Below are positions 50,402 to 58,574 of a DNA stretch of 64,000 nucleotides, piece after piece. This DNA is from CAYFVU01 sp964346645 (lineage in GTDB: Bacteria > Spirochaetota > Spirochaetia > DSM-16054 > Sediminispirochaetaceae): assembly GCA_964346645.1 (NCBI GenBank), contig CAYFVU010000004.1:1-64000 (forward strand). Direction: 5' to 3'. The notes beneath the pieces were generated by a model. The model was not told the origin of the DNA, made no database searches, and saw only the letters and a program-made list of their open reading frames with translations. The position numbers were made by a program, and so were the translations under genes. Each line of letters opens with the position of its first letter. The first letter of the stretch is position 1.

Positions 50402-50473
50402 CGCCCGCCTGCCGGACGGTGGGTTTCCCCACGCCCGGATGGTATCTGTCGCACAAGGGAGCTATAGTCTCCA
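50395..50473 (-). ncRNA. Structured 5' leader of guaB, candidate riboswitch or sRNA
   Basis: Transcribed from the promoter at 50480-50508, this 5' part of the leader has a small GGAG/CUCC hairpin at its start. A stable hairpin follows at 50438-50412: CCGG arms, GCG/CGU, then UGGG-GAAA-CCCA, with one bulged C. Next comes the GGGC-GAAA-GCCC hairpin. I could not match it to purine, PRPP, ZTP or other riboswitch consensus sequences I know. A short RNA ending at the terminator is also possible. Confidence 0.5.
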
Positions 50474-50479
50474 TGTACT

Positions 50480-50508
50480 ATACTATCCTTCCGTCGCCTC
50501 GGAGTCAA
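50480..50508 (-). promoter_or_regulatory. Sigma70 promoter of guaB leader
   Basis: On the minus strand TTGACT (50508-50503), 17-nt spacer, TAGTAT (50485-50480). The start point is expected near 50473, giving a leader of about 155 nt. Confidence 0.75.
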
Positions 50509-50569
50509 GTGGCGCACCAGCACTCTTCCCTTCCCTTGCACATAGAATATGCTACAATGTCTCTACCCT

Positions 50570-51877
50570 ATGACTACACACGAGCAGAAAGTACAGCGGA
50601 TATGCAGACAGCTCAGGAACTACCGCGGTGAAGCGCCGCTCTCCCTGAGAAAGCGCGGAGTCTCGCACGAGGTGCCGAAGGTAAACGACGCAAGGCGATA
50701 CGACGAGAAGGTCGATATAAGCGATTTCGATCGGATACTCAGTATCGACACGGAGCGGAGGCTCTGCGAGGCGGAGCCGGGCGTCACCTTCGAGGAGCTC
50801 GTGTGCGAGACCAACAAACTCGGTCTCACCCCCATCATAGTCCCCGAGTTCAAGACCATCACCATCGGCGGGGCCGTCGCCGGCTGTTCCATAGAGTCGA
50901 TGTCCTTCAAGGAGGGAGGTTTTCACGACACCTGCACCGCCTACGAGGTGATTACCGGCGAGGGCGAGGTGCTCCACTGCAGCCCCGAGAACGAGCATAG
51001 CCTCGTCTTCCAGATGGTCCACGGCACCTTCGGCACCCTCGGCATCGTGTCGAAGCTGACCTTCCGCCTTATTCCCGCGAAACCCTTCGTTCATGTGAGC
51101 TACGAGAAGTACTCGACCCTCGCCGAGTATAAAGAGGCGATAATGCGGCGATTCGAGAGGCGGGACGTCGACTTCATGGACGGCATTATCCACGGCCCCT
51201 CCGAGTACGTCCTGAGCCTCGGTGAGTTCGCAGACAAAGCCCCCTATACCAACCGTTACGATTGGCTGAAAGTGTATTACAAGTCTACGAAACACAGGAG
51301 CGAGGACTACCTCGCCCTCGAAGACTACTACTTCCGCTACGACCAGGGGGTGACGGGAGTGATGGTGGAGTCCTTAATCGGTCGCCTGCTGCTCGGCAAG
51401 CTGCTTACCTCCACCCGCAAGCTCAAGATCGCGAATGCGCTGAGACCGGTCCTCGGCAGCAAGACGATTCCCGTCACCGTCGACTTGTTCATCCCCTTCA
51501 AGAATGTCGACGACTTCATGGAGTGGTACCGCAGGGAGATCGACTACTTTCCCCTCTGGTGCGTGCCCTACAGGCGTGTGCGTGACTACGAATGGGTAGA
51601 CGACAAGTATTGGAACCGCATCCGCGACGATCTGTTCATCGATCTCGCCATCTATGGGCTGAAACAGGAGAAGGAACGAAACCTCTACCGGGTCATCGAA
51701 GAGGGAATCATGGAAGTCGGCGCCCTGAAGACCCTCATCTCGGGCAACCACTTCTCCGAGGAGGAGTTCTGGACCATCTGGAACCGGAGGAACTACGAGG
51801 AGGTGAAGGCGCGCACCGACCCCCGAAACCTCTTCCGCGGTCTCTACGAGAAGACCTGCAGAGCCATGCGAAGCTGA
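50570..51877 (+). CDS. FAD-binding oxidoreductase (DHCR24/alkylglycerone-phosphate synthase-like)
   Basis: A 435-aa FAD-linked oxidase of the VAO/PCMH fold. The FAD-binding half is seen in IVPEFKTITIGGAVAGCSIESMSFKEG and HGTFGTLGIVSKLTFRLIPA. The rest resembles delta(24)-sterol reductase-like (DHCR24/diminuto) proteins of bacteria, whose substrate is often unknown. The start is the ATG at 50570: an ATG at 50549 lies inside the -10 element TACAAT (50553-50558). The leader would be only a few bases long and lacks a ribosome binding site. Confidence 0.82.
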   Translation: MTTHEQKVQRICRQLRNYRGEAPLSLRKRGVSHEVPKVNDARRYDEKVDISDFDRILSIDTERRLCEAEPGVTFEELVCETNKLGLTPIIVPEFKTITIGGAVAGCSIESMSFKEGGFHDTCTAYEVITGEGEVLHCSPENEHSLVFQMVHGTFGTLGIVSKLTFRLIPAKPFVHVSYEKYSTLAEYKEAIMRRFERRDVDFMDGIIHGPSEYVLSLGEFADKAPYTNRYDWLKVYYKSTKHRSEDYLALEDYYFRYDQGVTGVMVESLIGRLLLGKLLTSTRKLKIANALRPVLGSKTIPVTVDLFIPFKNVDDFMEWYRREIDYFPLWCVPYRRVRDYEWVDDKYWNRIRDDLFIDLAIYGLKQEKERNLYRVIEEGIMEVGALKTLISGNHFSEEEFWTIWNRRNYEEVKARTDPRNLFRGLYEKTCRAMRS

Positions 51878-52076
51878 GACTCCGCCCGGCGGAGGGCTCT
51901 CGTTTCTTGCCGGACCTCCCTTTCCACAGGAACCTCAGCCTCTTCACGGGCCCTCTTCCCGGCACCTATTCCAGGCCCCTCTTCCCGGCACCCCTCGCCG
52001 CAGCCCCGGGCGGAAAAGCTGAACCTCTGCCGGGTGGAGACCTCACAATTACCAGAGTAAAATAATAATCTTTCTG
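51878..52076 (+). other. Intergenic region, possible weak terminator and short repeat
   Basis: Directly after the oxidase stop, CTCCG-CCCGG-CGGAG forms a small hairpin without a strong U tract. A two-copy repeat of about 20 nt sharing CTCTTCCCGGCACC occurs at 51948-51967 and 51974-51993. No gene is seen. Confidence 0.4.
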
Positions 52077-52104
52077 TTGACAAAAGTCGTCCTGTTGTTA
52101 TGAT
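52077..52104 (+). promoter_or_regulatory. Sigma70 promoter of the acetyltransferase gene
   Basis: TTGACA (52077-52082), 16-nt spacer, TATGAT (52099-52104), then GTG at 52111 and ATG at 52114. The start point coincides with the start codons, so a leaderless mRNA is likely. Confidence 0.72.
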
Positions 52105-52113
52105 ATCCGGGTG

Positions 52114-52551
52114 ATGACTACAAAACTGCCGCACATCGTGTTCAAATACGCAACCGAGCTCGACTCTCAGGAGATCATCGATTTCTGGAAAAGGAACGAC
52201 ATCACCGTTACCCCTTCCGATACCGCCGAGCAGATAGCGTGTGCCGCCCGTCAGCACCCCCAGCTGTTTATAATCGGCTGCGGTCCGGAAGACGAAATCG
52301 TCGGCACCGTCTGGGGCAGCTTCGACGGACGCAGGGGCTACGTCGCCCACCTGGCCGTCGACCACCCGTACCGCAACAGAGGGCTCGGTTCGCTGCTGAT
52401 GGACCGGGTGGAGCACGAATTCAGAAAGCTGAAATGCTACAAGGTGCACCTCTTCGTCGAGGAGGACAACGCTTCGGTAGGTGAGCTGTACCGCCGGCGC
52501 GGCTACTCCGAACGAACCGATCTGACCATCTATTCGAAGACTCTTCGGTAG
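52114..52551 (+). CDS. GNAT-family N-acetyltransferase
   Basis: A 145-aa acetyltransferase. Acetyl-CoA is bound by motif A, HLAVDHPYRNRGLGSLLMDRVE (residues of about 76-97, with the RNRGLG P-loop). The C-terminal NASVGELYRRRGYSERTDLTIYSK is the usual motif B region. It resembles RimI/PhnO-type proteins; substrate unknown. GTG 52111 would add one residue. It is 17 nt before the sirtuin gene. An acetyltransferase next to a deacylase suggests that they may act on the same protein targets. Confidence 0.88.
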   Translation: MTTKLPHIVFKYATELDSQEIIDFWKRNDITVTPSDTAEQIACAARQHPQLFIIGCGPEDEIVGTVWGSFDGRRGYVAHLAVDHPYRNRGLGSLLMDRVEHEFRKLKCYKVHLFVEEDNASVGELYRRRGYSERTDLTIYSKTLR

Positions 52552-52561
52552 ATACTACAAT
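52533..52561 (+). promoter_or_regulatory. Sigma70 promoter of the sirtuin gene
   Basis: TTCGAA (52533-52538), 17-nt spacer, TACAAT (52556-52561), 7 nt to the ATG. It lies at the 3' end of the acetyltransferase gene, so the sirtuin can be made separately as a leaderless mRNA. Confidence 0.55.
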
Positions 52562-52568
52562 TATTCGC

Positions 52569-53321
52569 ATGGACGATAAGATTACGAAGCTGGCGGAGCT
52601 GATCACGAACTCGACCCGAATCGTCGGCTTCACTGGCGCCGGTCTCAGCACCGAGTCGGGTATCTCCGACTACCGCAGCAAGGGCGGGCTCTGGGAGCGC
52701 TTTACCCCGGTCTACTTCCAGGAGTTCCTCGAGGACGAGGAGAAGCGGGAGCTCTACTGGCGGCGCAAGCTGGAGATGTGGCCGAGCCTGCGGGATGCCG
52801 AGCCGAACGAGGGGCACCGCCTCTTTACCAGCCTCCACGAGAAGGGGAAACTTGCCGGTGTCATCACCCAGAACATCGACGGTCTGCACGAGGCGGCGGG
52901 GGTGCCCCGTGAGAAGATCGTCCGAATCCACGGAACCAACTCGGAGATCGTCTGCCTCTCCTGCGGCCGCGTGAGCCCGGCCGCCGGGCTCATGGACGAG
53001 ATGCAGCCTGGGGATCCGCCGCCCCGCTGCGGCGAGTGCGGGGGCCTCTTGAAGCCGAACACCATCTCCTTCGGCCAGAACCTCGATGCGAACGAGATAC
53101 GCCGGGCCGAAGAGATGAGCGAGAGCTGCGACCTCATGCTCTGCTTCGGCAGCACCCTGGTAGTCTACCCCGCCGCCGACATGCCCGCACAGGCCAAGCG
53201 CCGGGGAGCCGCGCTGGCGATCGTCACCCTCTCAGAGACACCCTTGGACGACATCGCCGACGTGGTGATCCAGCGGCCTATCGGGGAGGTTGTCGCAGAA
53301 CTGCGGCAGGAACTCGGCTGA
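52569..53321 (+). CDS. Sir2-family NAD-dependent protein deacylase
   Basis: A 250-aa sirtuin. GFTGAGLSTESGISDYRSKGGLW binds NAD, TQNIDGLHEAAG and the catalytic His in IHGTNSE follow, and four zinc Cys are in CLSCG and CGECGG. NTISFGQNLDANE and GSTLVVYPAADMP complete the family. It removes acyl groups from lysine using NAD. It probably counteracts the preceding acetyltransferase. No ribosome binding site is visible before the ATG, which fits a leaderless transcript. Confidence 0.95.
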   Translation: MDDKITKLAELITNSTRIVGFTGAGLSTESGISDYRSKGGLWERFTPVYFQEFLEDEEKRELYWRRKLEMWPSLRDAEPNEGHRLFTSLHEKGKLAGVITQNIDGLHEAAGVPREKIVRIHGTNSEIVCLSCGRVSPAAGLMDEMQPGDPPPRCGECGGLLKPNTISFGQNLDANEIRRAEEMSESCDLMLCFGSTLVVYPAADMPAQAKRRGAALAIVTLSETPLDDIADVVIQRPIGEVVAELRQELG

Positions 53322-53374
53322 TTGGCAGAGTTGACGGAACGCCGGGCCGGCAGGAGCCGGAACAGGCCCCGGGA

Positions 53375-53746
53375 TTACAGCACGGAGATATTGTATCTAC
53401 GGATCACGGGGTCCTTCGTGACAAGGGTGAGCGCATCGACCTGAGATTGCGCAATCAACAAACGGTCGAAGGGATCTCGATGTATGTCGGAAAGAAGGCC
53501 GACCTGATACGCATGATCCTCGGTAATCGGCAGACGGGAAAACGGCTCCTTCTTTGCCGCCTCAAACCAATTTCTCGCTATTTCGAGTTTACCGAGCCCC
53601 GCCTTTATTGTTATTTCCCATATTACCACCGAGCTGAGGAAAACTTTGTTCTTCGGATCTGCGATTTCAGCCCTTTGACGTTCCTCCAGCTGGGGAGCAT
53701 CATCCATCCACCACAAGAAAATATGTGTGTCAAGAAGCAGCCGCAT
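53375..53746 (-). CDS. PIN-domain toxin (VapC-like)
   Basis: A 123-aa PIN-domain ribonuclease. The acidic active site is present: LLLDTHIFLWW (Asp 6), SSVVIWEITIKAGLGKLE (Glu near 44), and HRDPFDRLLIAQSQ (Asp near 90-93). This subgroup (PF01850, type II toxin-antitoxin) is often paired with Phd/YefM antitoxins rather than VapB, as here. The expected effect is RNA cleavage that slows growth when the antitoxin is degraded. It starts 4 nt after the antitoxin stop. Confidence 0.9.
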   Translation of the reverse strand: MRLLLDTHIFLWWMDDAPQLEERQRAEIADPKNKVFLSSVVIWEITIKAGLGKLEIARNWFEAAKKEPFSRLPITEDHAYQVGLLSDIHRDPFDRLLIAQSQVDALTLVTKDPVIRRYNISVL

Positions 53747-53750
53747 CTGC

Positions 53751-53990
53751 TCAGTCCTTTTTTATACCGAAATCCTGCGCAAAGTAGGAAGGCAGCTCGT
53801 CGAAGTCTTCATGAATCACGATGCGCCCCTTGAGGGTACCCGGGGTCCGTGGTGAATACTCTTTCTCGTAGGGGACTATCTTGGCTATCGGTTTTCCTGC
53901 ACGTCCCAGAACGATTTCTTCCCCCTCAGAAACCCTCTGCAGGAGCGAAGAGAGATGAGCCTTTGCTTCGGTAATTGTCCTTACTTCCAT
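53751..53990 (-). CDS. Phd/YefM-family antitoxin
   Basis: A 79-aa antitoxin. The N-terminal DNA-binding fold reads MEVRTITEAKAHLSSLLQRVSEGEEIVLGRAGKPIAKIVPY, the Phd/YefM hallmark. The C-terminal 40 residues would wrap the toxin. It should neutralise the PIN toxin encoded next to it and, with the toxin, repress the shared promoter at 54085-54114. Confidence 0.92.
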   Translation of the reverse strand: MEVRTITEAKAHLSSLLQRVSEGEEIVLGRAGKPIAKIVPYEKEYSPRTPGTLKGRIVIHEDFDELPSYFAQDFGIKKD

Positions 53991-54084
53991 GTGCCCTCCG
54001 CGAATCCAGTGCAGCCTGATTCACGCGCTATCACAGATCGGAATCACAAAAACCAAACCAGACCAGACTAGACCAGATACTCAT

Positions 54085-54114
54085 ACTATACGAAAAGAGA
54101 ATGTATAGTGTCAA
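54085..54114 (-). promoter_or_regulatory. Promoter with inverted repeat for the toxin-antitoxin operon
   Basis: On the minus strand TTGACA (54114-54109), 18-nt spacer, TATAGT (54090-54085). The inverted repeat ACTATAC-N11-GTATAGT (54085-54109) spans the promoter, as expected for autorepression. Short ACCAGA repeats (about 54053-54078) follow in the leader. The remaining 54115-54237 holds nothing I recognise. Confidence 0.75.
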
Positions 54115-54237
54115 CTTCAGCTCGGCCGGCAAAGCGTTTCTCAATTTGAGAGTACGTGCTATCCGTCCGGCATGCAGCCCAGCGGCTCACTCCGGGATGT
54201 CGAGCGTTTCCGCGGCACGCTGTCGCGCGGACCGCGG

Positions 54238-56127
54238 CTACTCCAGCTCCCGGTAGTAGATCCGGTTGCCCAGCGAGTAGACGAAGGCGCCGTTGTTCGC
54301 CACATCTATGCCGTTGCCGTAGCGCAGGTCCTTCTCACCCTCGAGCTCGAAGAGGACGGTACCGTCCGGCCTGAGCACGTGCGGGCCCTCGCGGTCGGCG
54401 TAGGCGAGATACTCCCCATTCGGCGATACCGAGAGGAAGCCGGCCTGATCGTTGCTTCTCGAGGGCCTCTCCCAGAGGAGCTCGCCTTCGCCGGAGTAGA
54501 GCCAGATCTTCTCGTTGCCCGTTTTCCGGCCGAGCAGGTATCTGCCCTCTCCGTCCATGCTCATCCTGTGCCAATACCTTCCCGTCTCCCGCCAGATAAG
54601 GGAGAAGCGCAGCTCGCCGCTCGGCTCGACCATGTAGAGGTTCGCCTCCTGCACAACCGCCGCCGTACCGTCATTTGCAACTGCCGCGGGTCCAGGCTCG
54701 TCGAACTCGCCCTTCCAGAGACCCCGCTCCCACAGGGACCGGTCGTTCTCGCGGTCGTAGACCATGAAGTAGTAATTGTACTCGAACTCGTCGCCAGGGT
54801 CGGCGCACATCACGAGGTATCTCTCGTTCGGCGAGATGGCCTTCGGCCTCCAGCTCCAATCGTTGTGAAAGTCTCCCCCTGCATCTTCTGCGCCGATCTC
54901 CTCGTCCTCGATACCCTCGTACGTCTGCTCTTCAGGGTCGTAGCGCTCGAGAAAGCCGTAGGCGCGGTGGACCCATCCGGCAACGAAGTGCTCGGTCATC
55001 ATCCCGTCGTAGCGCTCCTGCCAGCGCTTACGGGTCAGCCGTTTCCCGCTCGAGTCGATGAGTGTCCGGTACTGCAGCTGCGAGACGTACTCGCCGTCGG
55101 GCGAAATCTTGACAGGGGCCGCGGAATGCTCAGAATCCAGGAGTATCGTGTGGGACCAGTACTCACCCTCCGGCGCCGTGTATTCGGCCATTTGGCGGGT
55201 ACCGGTCTCCTCGGATGCCACCTCGAGCCTGCGGCTGCCGCCGTCGAACTGCCCGAAGGAGCTCGAGTACCACATGCGGTGCAGCGAGTGCAGGTAAGTG
55301 ATGACCCGCTCATAGATCCCCTCCACGTCCTCGGCGCTCTCGGCGTGGTAGAACTCACCCTCGGAGAGCTCGGCGATTTCGGTCATGGTCCCGGTGTCGA
55401 CTCCCTCGCCGAGGGCCACGGTAAAGACCCGAACCCCCTCGCTCACCAGGCGGCTCTTGAGACTGTCGAACGTGTACTGCGTGCTGTTCTCGTCCTCGCC
55501 ATCGGAGAGCACGAGCACGGTCTTCATTCCCGTCTTGTCCTTAAGATGATCGAAGCCGGCGGCGACTGCGTCGAAGAGAGCCGTTCCCCCTCCCACATCG
55601 ATCTCGTTCAGGGCCGCACGCATCTCCTCCTTGTTGTCGGTAAAGGAGCGGCGAGGGACCACCTTGCTATCGAAATCTACGATCTCGGCCCGGTCGTTGT
55701 AGTCGAACTGCTCGATGAGCTTTCGGGCCGCATCGAGGACCTCGGCGAGCGAGTTCTCCATGCTACCGCTCGAGTCGATGATGAGCGAGAGGTAGGCCGG
55801 CGCATGATCGCCGTCCTCGAAGCCGCCGCTTTGGTGCTCCACCCCGTTCTCCCACACGCTGACCCGGTCGGGCACCCACAGAGCTTTCGACGGATTCCCG
55901 TCAGCATCGACGGTGGAGTAGTAGATCTTGTTGATCGGAAAGCTGCTCGAGTCGACCCACTCGATCGAGAAGTCTACAGGATCCGCGGCAAAGAGCGGCC
56001 CGGCGGTCAGAAGAAACAGGACTCCGAACAGCGCCGCGGCCACACCCGTTGCCGGAACCGCAGTTGATATCAGATTCGAACCCGACGCCTCAACCTTTTT
56101 TTTAGCCTTTTTCCCATACCTACACAT
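54238..56127 (-). CDS. Exported VWA-domain protein with C-terminal propeller-like repeats
   Basis: A 629-aa protein. After a basic start (MCRYGKKAKKKVEASG) a hydrophobic segment, VAAALFGVLFLLTAGPLFA, acts as signal or anchor. A von Willebrand A domain (about 85-300) has the metal-binding DSSGS in SLIIDSSGSMENSL, then GGGTALFDAV and VLVLSDGEDEN. The C-terminal 300 residues have recurring blade-like segments (SPDGEYVSQLQYR, SPNERYLVMCAD, SPNGEYLAYADREG) of the WD40/PD40 type. It probably mediates protein contacts in the periplasm. The ATG at 56127 follows GAGGG; the longer frame to 56310 is rejected because it lacks a signal and crosses a palindrome. Confidence 0.8.
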   Translation of the reverse strand: MCRYGKKAKKKVEASGSNLISTAVPATGVAAALFGVLFLLTAGPLFAADPVDFSIEWVDSSSFPINKIYYSTVDADGNPSKALWVPDRVSVWENGVEHQSGGFEDGDHAPAYLSLIIDSSGSMENSLAEVLDAARKLIEQFDYNDRAEIVDFDSKVVPRRSFTDNKEEMRAALNEIDVGGGTALFDAVAAGFDHLKDKTGMKTVLVLSDGEDENSTQYTFDSLKSRLVSEGVRVFTVALGEGVDTGTMTEIAELSEGEFYHAESAEDVEGIYERVITYLHSLHRMWYSSSFGQFDGGSRRLEVASEETGTRQMAEYTAPEGEYWSHTILLDSEHSAAPVKISPDGEYVSQLQYRTLIDSSGKRLTRKRWQERYDGMMTEHFVAGWVHRAYGFLERYDPEEQTYEGIEDEEIGAEDAGGDFHNDWSWRPKAISPNERYLVMCADPGDEFEYNYYFMVYDRENDRSLWERGLWKGEFDEPGPAAVANDGTAAVVQEANLYMVEPSGELRFSLIWRETGRYWHRMSMDGEGRYLLGRKTGNEKIWLYSGEGELLWERPSRSNDQAGFLSVSPNGEYLAYADREGPHVLRPDGTVLFELEGEKDLRYGNGIDVANNGAFVYSLGNRIYYRELE

Positions 56128-56174
56128 AGTAACCCTCTGTAGTACATCGTAGCACGGTTTTGCCGCCGGCACCA

Positions 56175-56214
56175 GCGATTCTGGAAGACTGTAGTCTTCC
56201 AAAATGAGAATCGC
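56175..56214. repeat. 40-nt nested palindrome
   Basis: GCGATTCT + GGAAGACT + GT + AGTCTTCC + AAAATG + AGAATCGC: two stacked 8-bp inverted repeats with a 6-nt bulge on one side. It sits between the divergent VWA and helicase genes. No T run adjoins it, so an operator, a transcribed hairpin or a small mobile remnant are all possible. Confidence 0.6.
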
Positions 56215-56348
56215 ATCAAAAACTCTAACCATTTTTGATTTTTCTAAGGGAAACTTTCGGGTCAAGCAGAAAGAGCAAAAAAGGAATTTACAGTTCGCCG
56301 CTCTAGACATATTCTGAACTGTGCGAAGAATGCGATAATGAAAGAGCG

Positions 56349-58541
56349 ATGAAGCAGGAACTGGAGAACAGAATAGAACGACTCACCCGCCTGATGGGAA
56401 CCGACGAGGGCTTCTACGTGCTTGCCCTGCACTCCTTTATCGAGTACTACCTGCGCTACGAGAAGCGCTACGGCGAGGTACCCAGCTTTCCCGAGCTGAC
56501 CTGGCAGCTGCGGGAGGAGCTGCTCGAGAAGCACGGCGAAGGGTTTATCGACGGGCTGTACTGTCTCGGACGCCTCGGCAAGCAGCACGGTTTTACCAAC
56601 AAGGTCCGGCACGCCTTCGAGGAGATGGATGTCGAGGAGGCCAGCGCGGCCACACATCTCTTTATTACCTTCTGCCGGCTGGTGGGAATCGACGGGACGC
56701 CGGCAGTCGGCAATCTGCAGCAGCATCTGGACCTGTGGCAGGAGCGAAGCTCTCCTCTCGAGAAGAGCGTAGTAATTCGGCACATGCAGGAAGAGCTTGA
56801 GAAGCTGCGCAGCCAGAACTCCTCGCTGCTTGCCCAAAAGGAGGACTACGACAGGCTCAAAGATGAGCTCGCAGGCACCCAGCGGCAGCTGGCCGAGTAC
56901 GGCAGGCAGATCCGCGAAAAGGAGCGGGTTTCCAGCCGGCGCGACGAGCGCCTGGACGCGCTCCGGAACGAGCGACGGCAGCTGCAGGAAGAACGCAACA
57001 GCCTCATGCAGAAGCTCTCCCGCTACGGCGAGCTGGAGACCTATCTACGCTACCTCGGCAGACTGTCGATTTACACCCGCACCCGAATGGACTACGAGCA
57101 TACCATAAGCCGCCTCACCCCTGAGCAGGAGGAGGCAGTGGAGGCGGTCAGACTCAAGGGCCACTTTCTCGTGCGCGGCGGCTCCGGTACCGGCAAATCC
57201 CTGGTGCTTCTCGAGAGCCTGCGCCGGGCCGCCCGCCAGAACGAGCTGGAGTTCGAGGAGGGCGAACAGGCGGTACTGGTGACCTTTACCCGCACCCTGG
57301 CCAAGTACAACCGCTACATCAGCGAGCTGCGCGGCATGCCGATACCGCTGGATGTGATCGACACCATCGACAGCATCTTCTACACCCGTCTCCGGCGCTC
57401 CATCCCCGACCTGCGGTACGACTTCGGCTTTCTGCAGCGCTACTTCGAGCAAATCGACCTTCCCGACTTCATAGACTCCGAAGAGCTGGTGGCGGAAATC
57501 GAGGAGTTCATCTTCGCCCTCGGCTTGAGCCGGGAGGAGTACGTCGGCGGGACCGTCTCACGCAAGGGGATGCGGCGGCGCCTCTCCGAGCGGCAGCGTG
57601 CAAACGTCTGGATGATCGCCGTAGAGGCGGCGGAGGAGATGAAGCGGCACAGCATCTTCACCAAGAACTACGGCCGCCTCGTCCTACTGCGCATGATCGA
57701 GGAGGGACAGGAGGAGGTGCACCGGAAGGCGAGCGGCACAGAAGGAGTGGGAGATACCGAGGCCTTCCCGACCATCAGATATCTCTTCCTCGACGAGGTA
57801 CAGGACCTCACTCCCATCGCCCTAAAAGCCCTGCGAAAGATGACCACCGGCCCTATGATCATGGCCGGAGACATGGGCCAGAGCCTCTACGTCTACTACT
57901 CCCCCTTCATCCGCAGCGGAATCGACTTGCGCGGCAGCACCAAGGTCCTGCGCACCAACTTCCGCAACACCAGACAGATTCACGAGATTTCCGCCCGCTT
58001 CCGCCGCAGCGGCGGCCGCTCTGCCGACGGTGAGCCCACGAATCCTGCTGTCTTTCGGGAAGGGCCGGCGCCTGAGCTCTTTTCTGCCGAGAGCGAGGAG
58101 GAGCTGCTCGATCAGTTGCGGCGCAAGACCGCCCTCTTTATCGAGGAGATGGGCTACGACCCGGAGAACATCTGCGTGCTCGTTCCCCGCCGCAGAGAGC
58201 TGCAGACCATCGCCGAGGCCCTCGACAACGAGGGCTACGACGCCGAGGACATCCGCGCCGACGAGTTCAGCTTCGAATCACGGGGCAAGGTACGGATCTC
58301 GACCCTGCACTCGAGCAAGGGCCTCGACTTTCCCGTGGTGCTGATCTACCTGCCGTACCTTCACCGGCGACACTACTACGACGACGAGCAGACCGAGACC
58401 CTTCTGAGGAACCTCGTTTTCGTGGGCCTGACCCGGGCAATGGACAACCTGAACGTCTTCATGACCAACGGCGTAGATCCGATCCTGCTGGACCTGAGGG
58501 CCGCCTTCGAACCTCGCCTCTCGGCGAGTGGAGAAAGGTGA
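56349..58541 (+). CDS. UvrD/Rep-like superfamily 1 helicase with coiled-coil N-terminus
   Basis: A 730-aa protein. Residues 1-145 are helical and unrecognised. Residues of about 150-225 are a Glu/Arg-rich coiled coil. The SF1 helicase core follows: Q-motif region LTPEQEEAV, Walker A GGSGTGKSLV (about 275), motif II LFLDEVQDLTP, motif III MAGDMGQSLY, motif IV LRTNFRNTRQI, motif V ISTLHSSKGLDFPVV, motif VI VGLTRAMDNL. It should act in DNA repair or replication, perhaps with the convergent SNF2-like protein. The ATG at 56349 has no clear ribosome binding site. Function of the N-terminal part unknown. Confidence 0.85.
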   Translation: MKQELENRIERLTRLMGTDEGFYVLALHSFIEYYLRYEKRYGEVPSFPELTWQLREELLEKHGEGFIDGLYCLGRLGKQHGFTNKVRHAFEEMDVEEASAATHLFITFCRLVGIDGTPAVGNLQQHLDLWQERSSPLEKSVVIRHMQEELEKLRSQNSSLLAQKEDYDRLKDELAGTQRQLAEYGRQIREKERVSSRRDERLDALRNERRQLQEERNSLMQKLSRYGELETYLRYLGRLSIYTRTRMDYEHTISRLTPEQEEAVEAVRLKGHFLVRGGSGTGKSLVLLESLRRAARQNELEFEEGEQAVLVTFTRTLAKYNRYISELRGMPIPLDVIDTIDSIFYTRLRRSIPDLRYDFGFLQRYFEQIDLPDFIDSEELVAEIEEFIFALGLSREEYVGGTVSRKGMRRRLSERQRANVWMIAVEAAEEMKRHSIFTKNYGRLVLLRMIEEGQEEVHRKASGTEGVGDTEAFPTIRYLFLDEVQDLTPIALKALRKMTTGPMIMAGDMGQSLYVYYSPFIRSGIDLRGSTKVLRTNFRNTRQIHEISARFRRSGGRSADGEPTNPAVFREGPAPELFSAESEEELLDQLRRKTALFIEEMGYDPENICVLVPRRRELQTIAEALDNEGYDAEDIRADEFSFESRGKVRISTLHSSKGLDFPVVLIYLPYLHRRHYYDDEQTETLLRNLVFVGLTRAMDNLNVFMTNGVDPILLDLRAAFEPRLSASGER

Positions 58542-58543
58542 AC

Positions 58544-58563
58544 TGCAGGATTTAATCCACTAA
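58544..58563 (+). repeat. Direct repeat, left copy (downstream of SNF2 gene)
   Basis: TGCAGGATTTAATCCACTAA matches TGCAAGATTTGATCCACTAA at 62381-62400 in 18 of 20 positions, in the same orientation. The two copies bracket the SNF2-SWIM gene with its small upstream ORF. Confidence 0.6.
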
Positions 58564-58574
58564 GCACTATTTAC

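Noticed and set aside
50395..50473. guaB leader as a known purine, PRPP or ZTP riboswitch
   Set aside because: A GGUGGG-GAAA-type hairpin resembles part of the ZTP motif, but the other conserved ZTP segments and the pseudoknot partner are missing; the purine and PRPP cores do not match either.
54172..56067. 631-codon frame on the plus strand
   Set aside because: It is antisense to the VWA gene, which has clear motifs, signal sequence and ribosome binding site; the plus-strand translation shows no family pattern.
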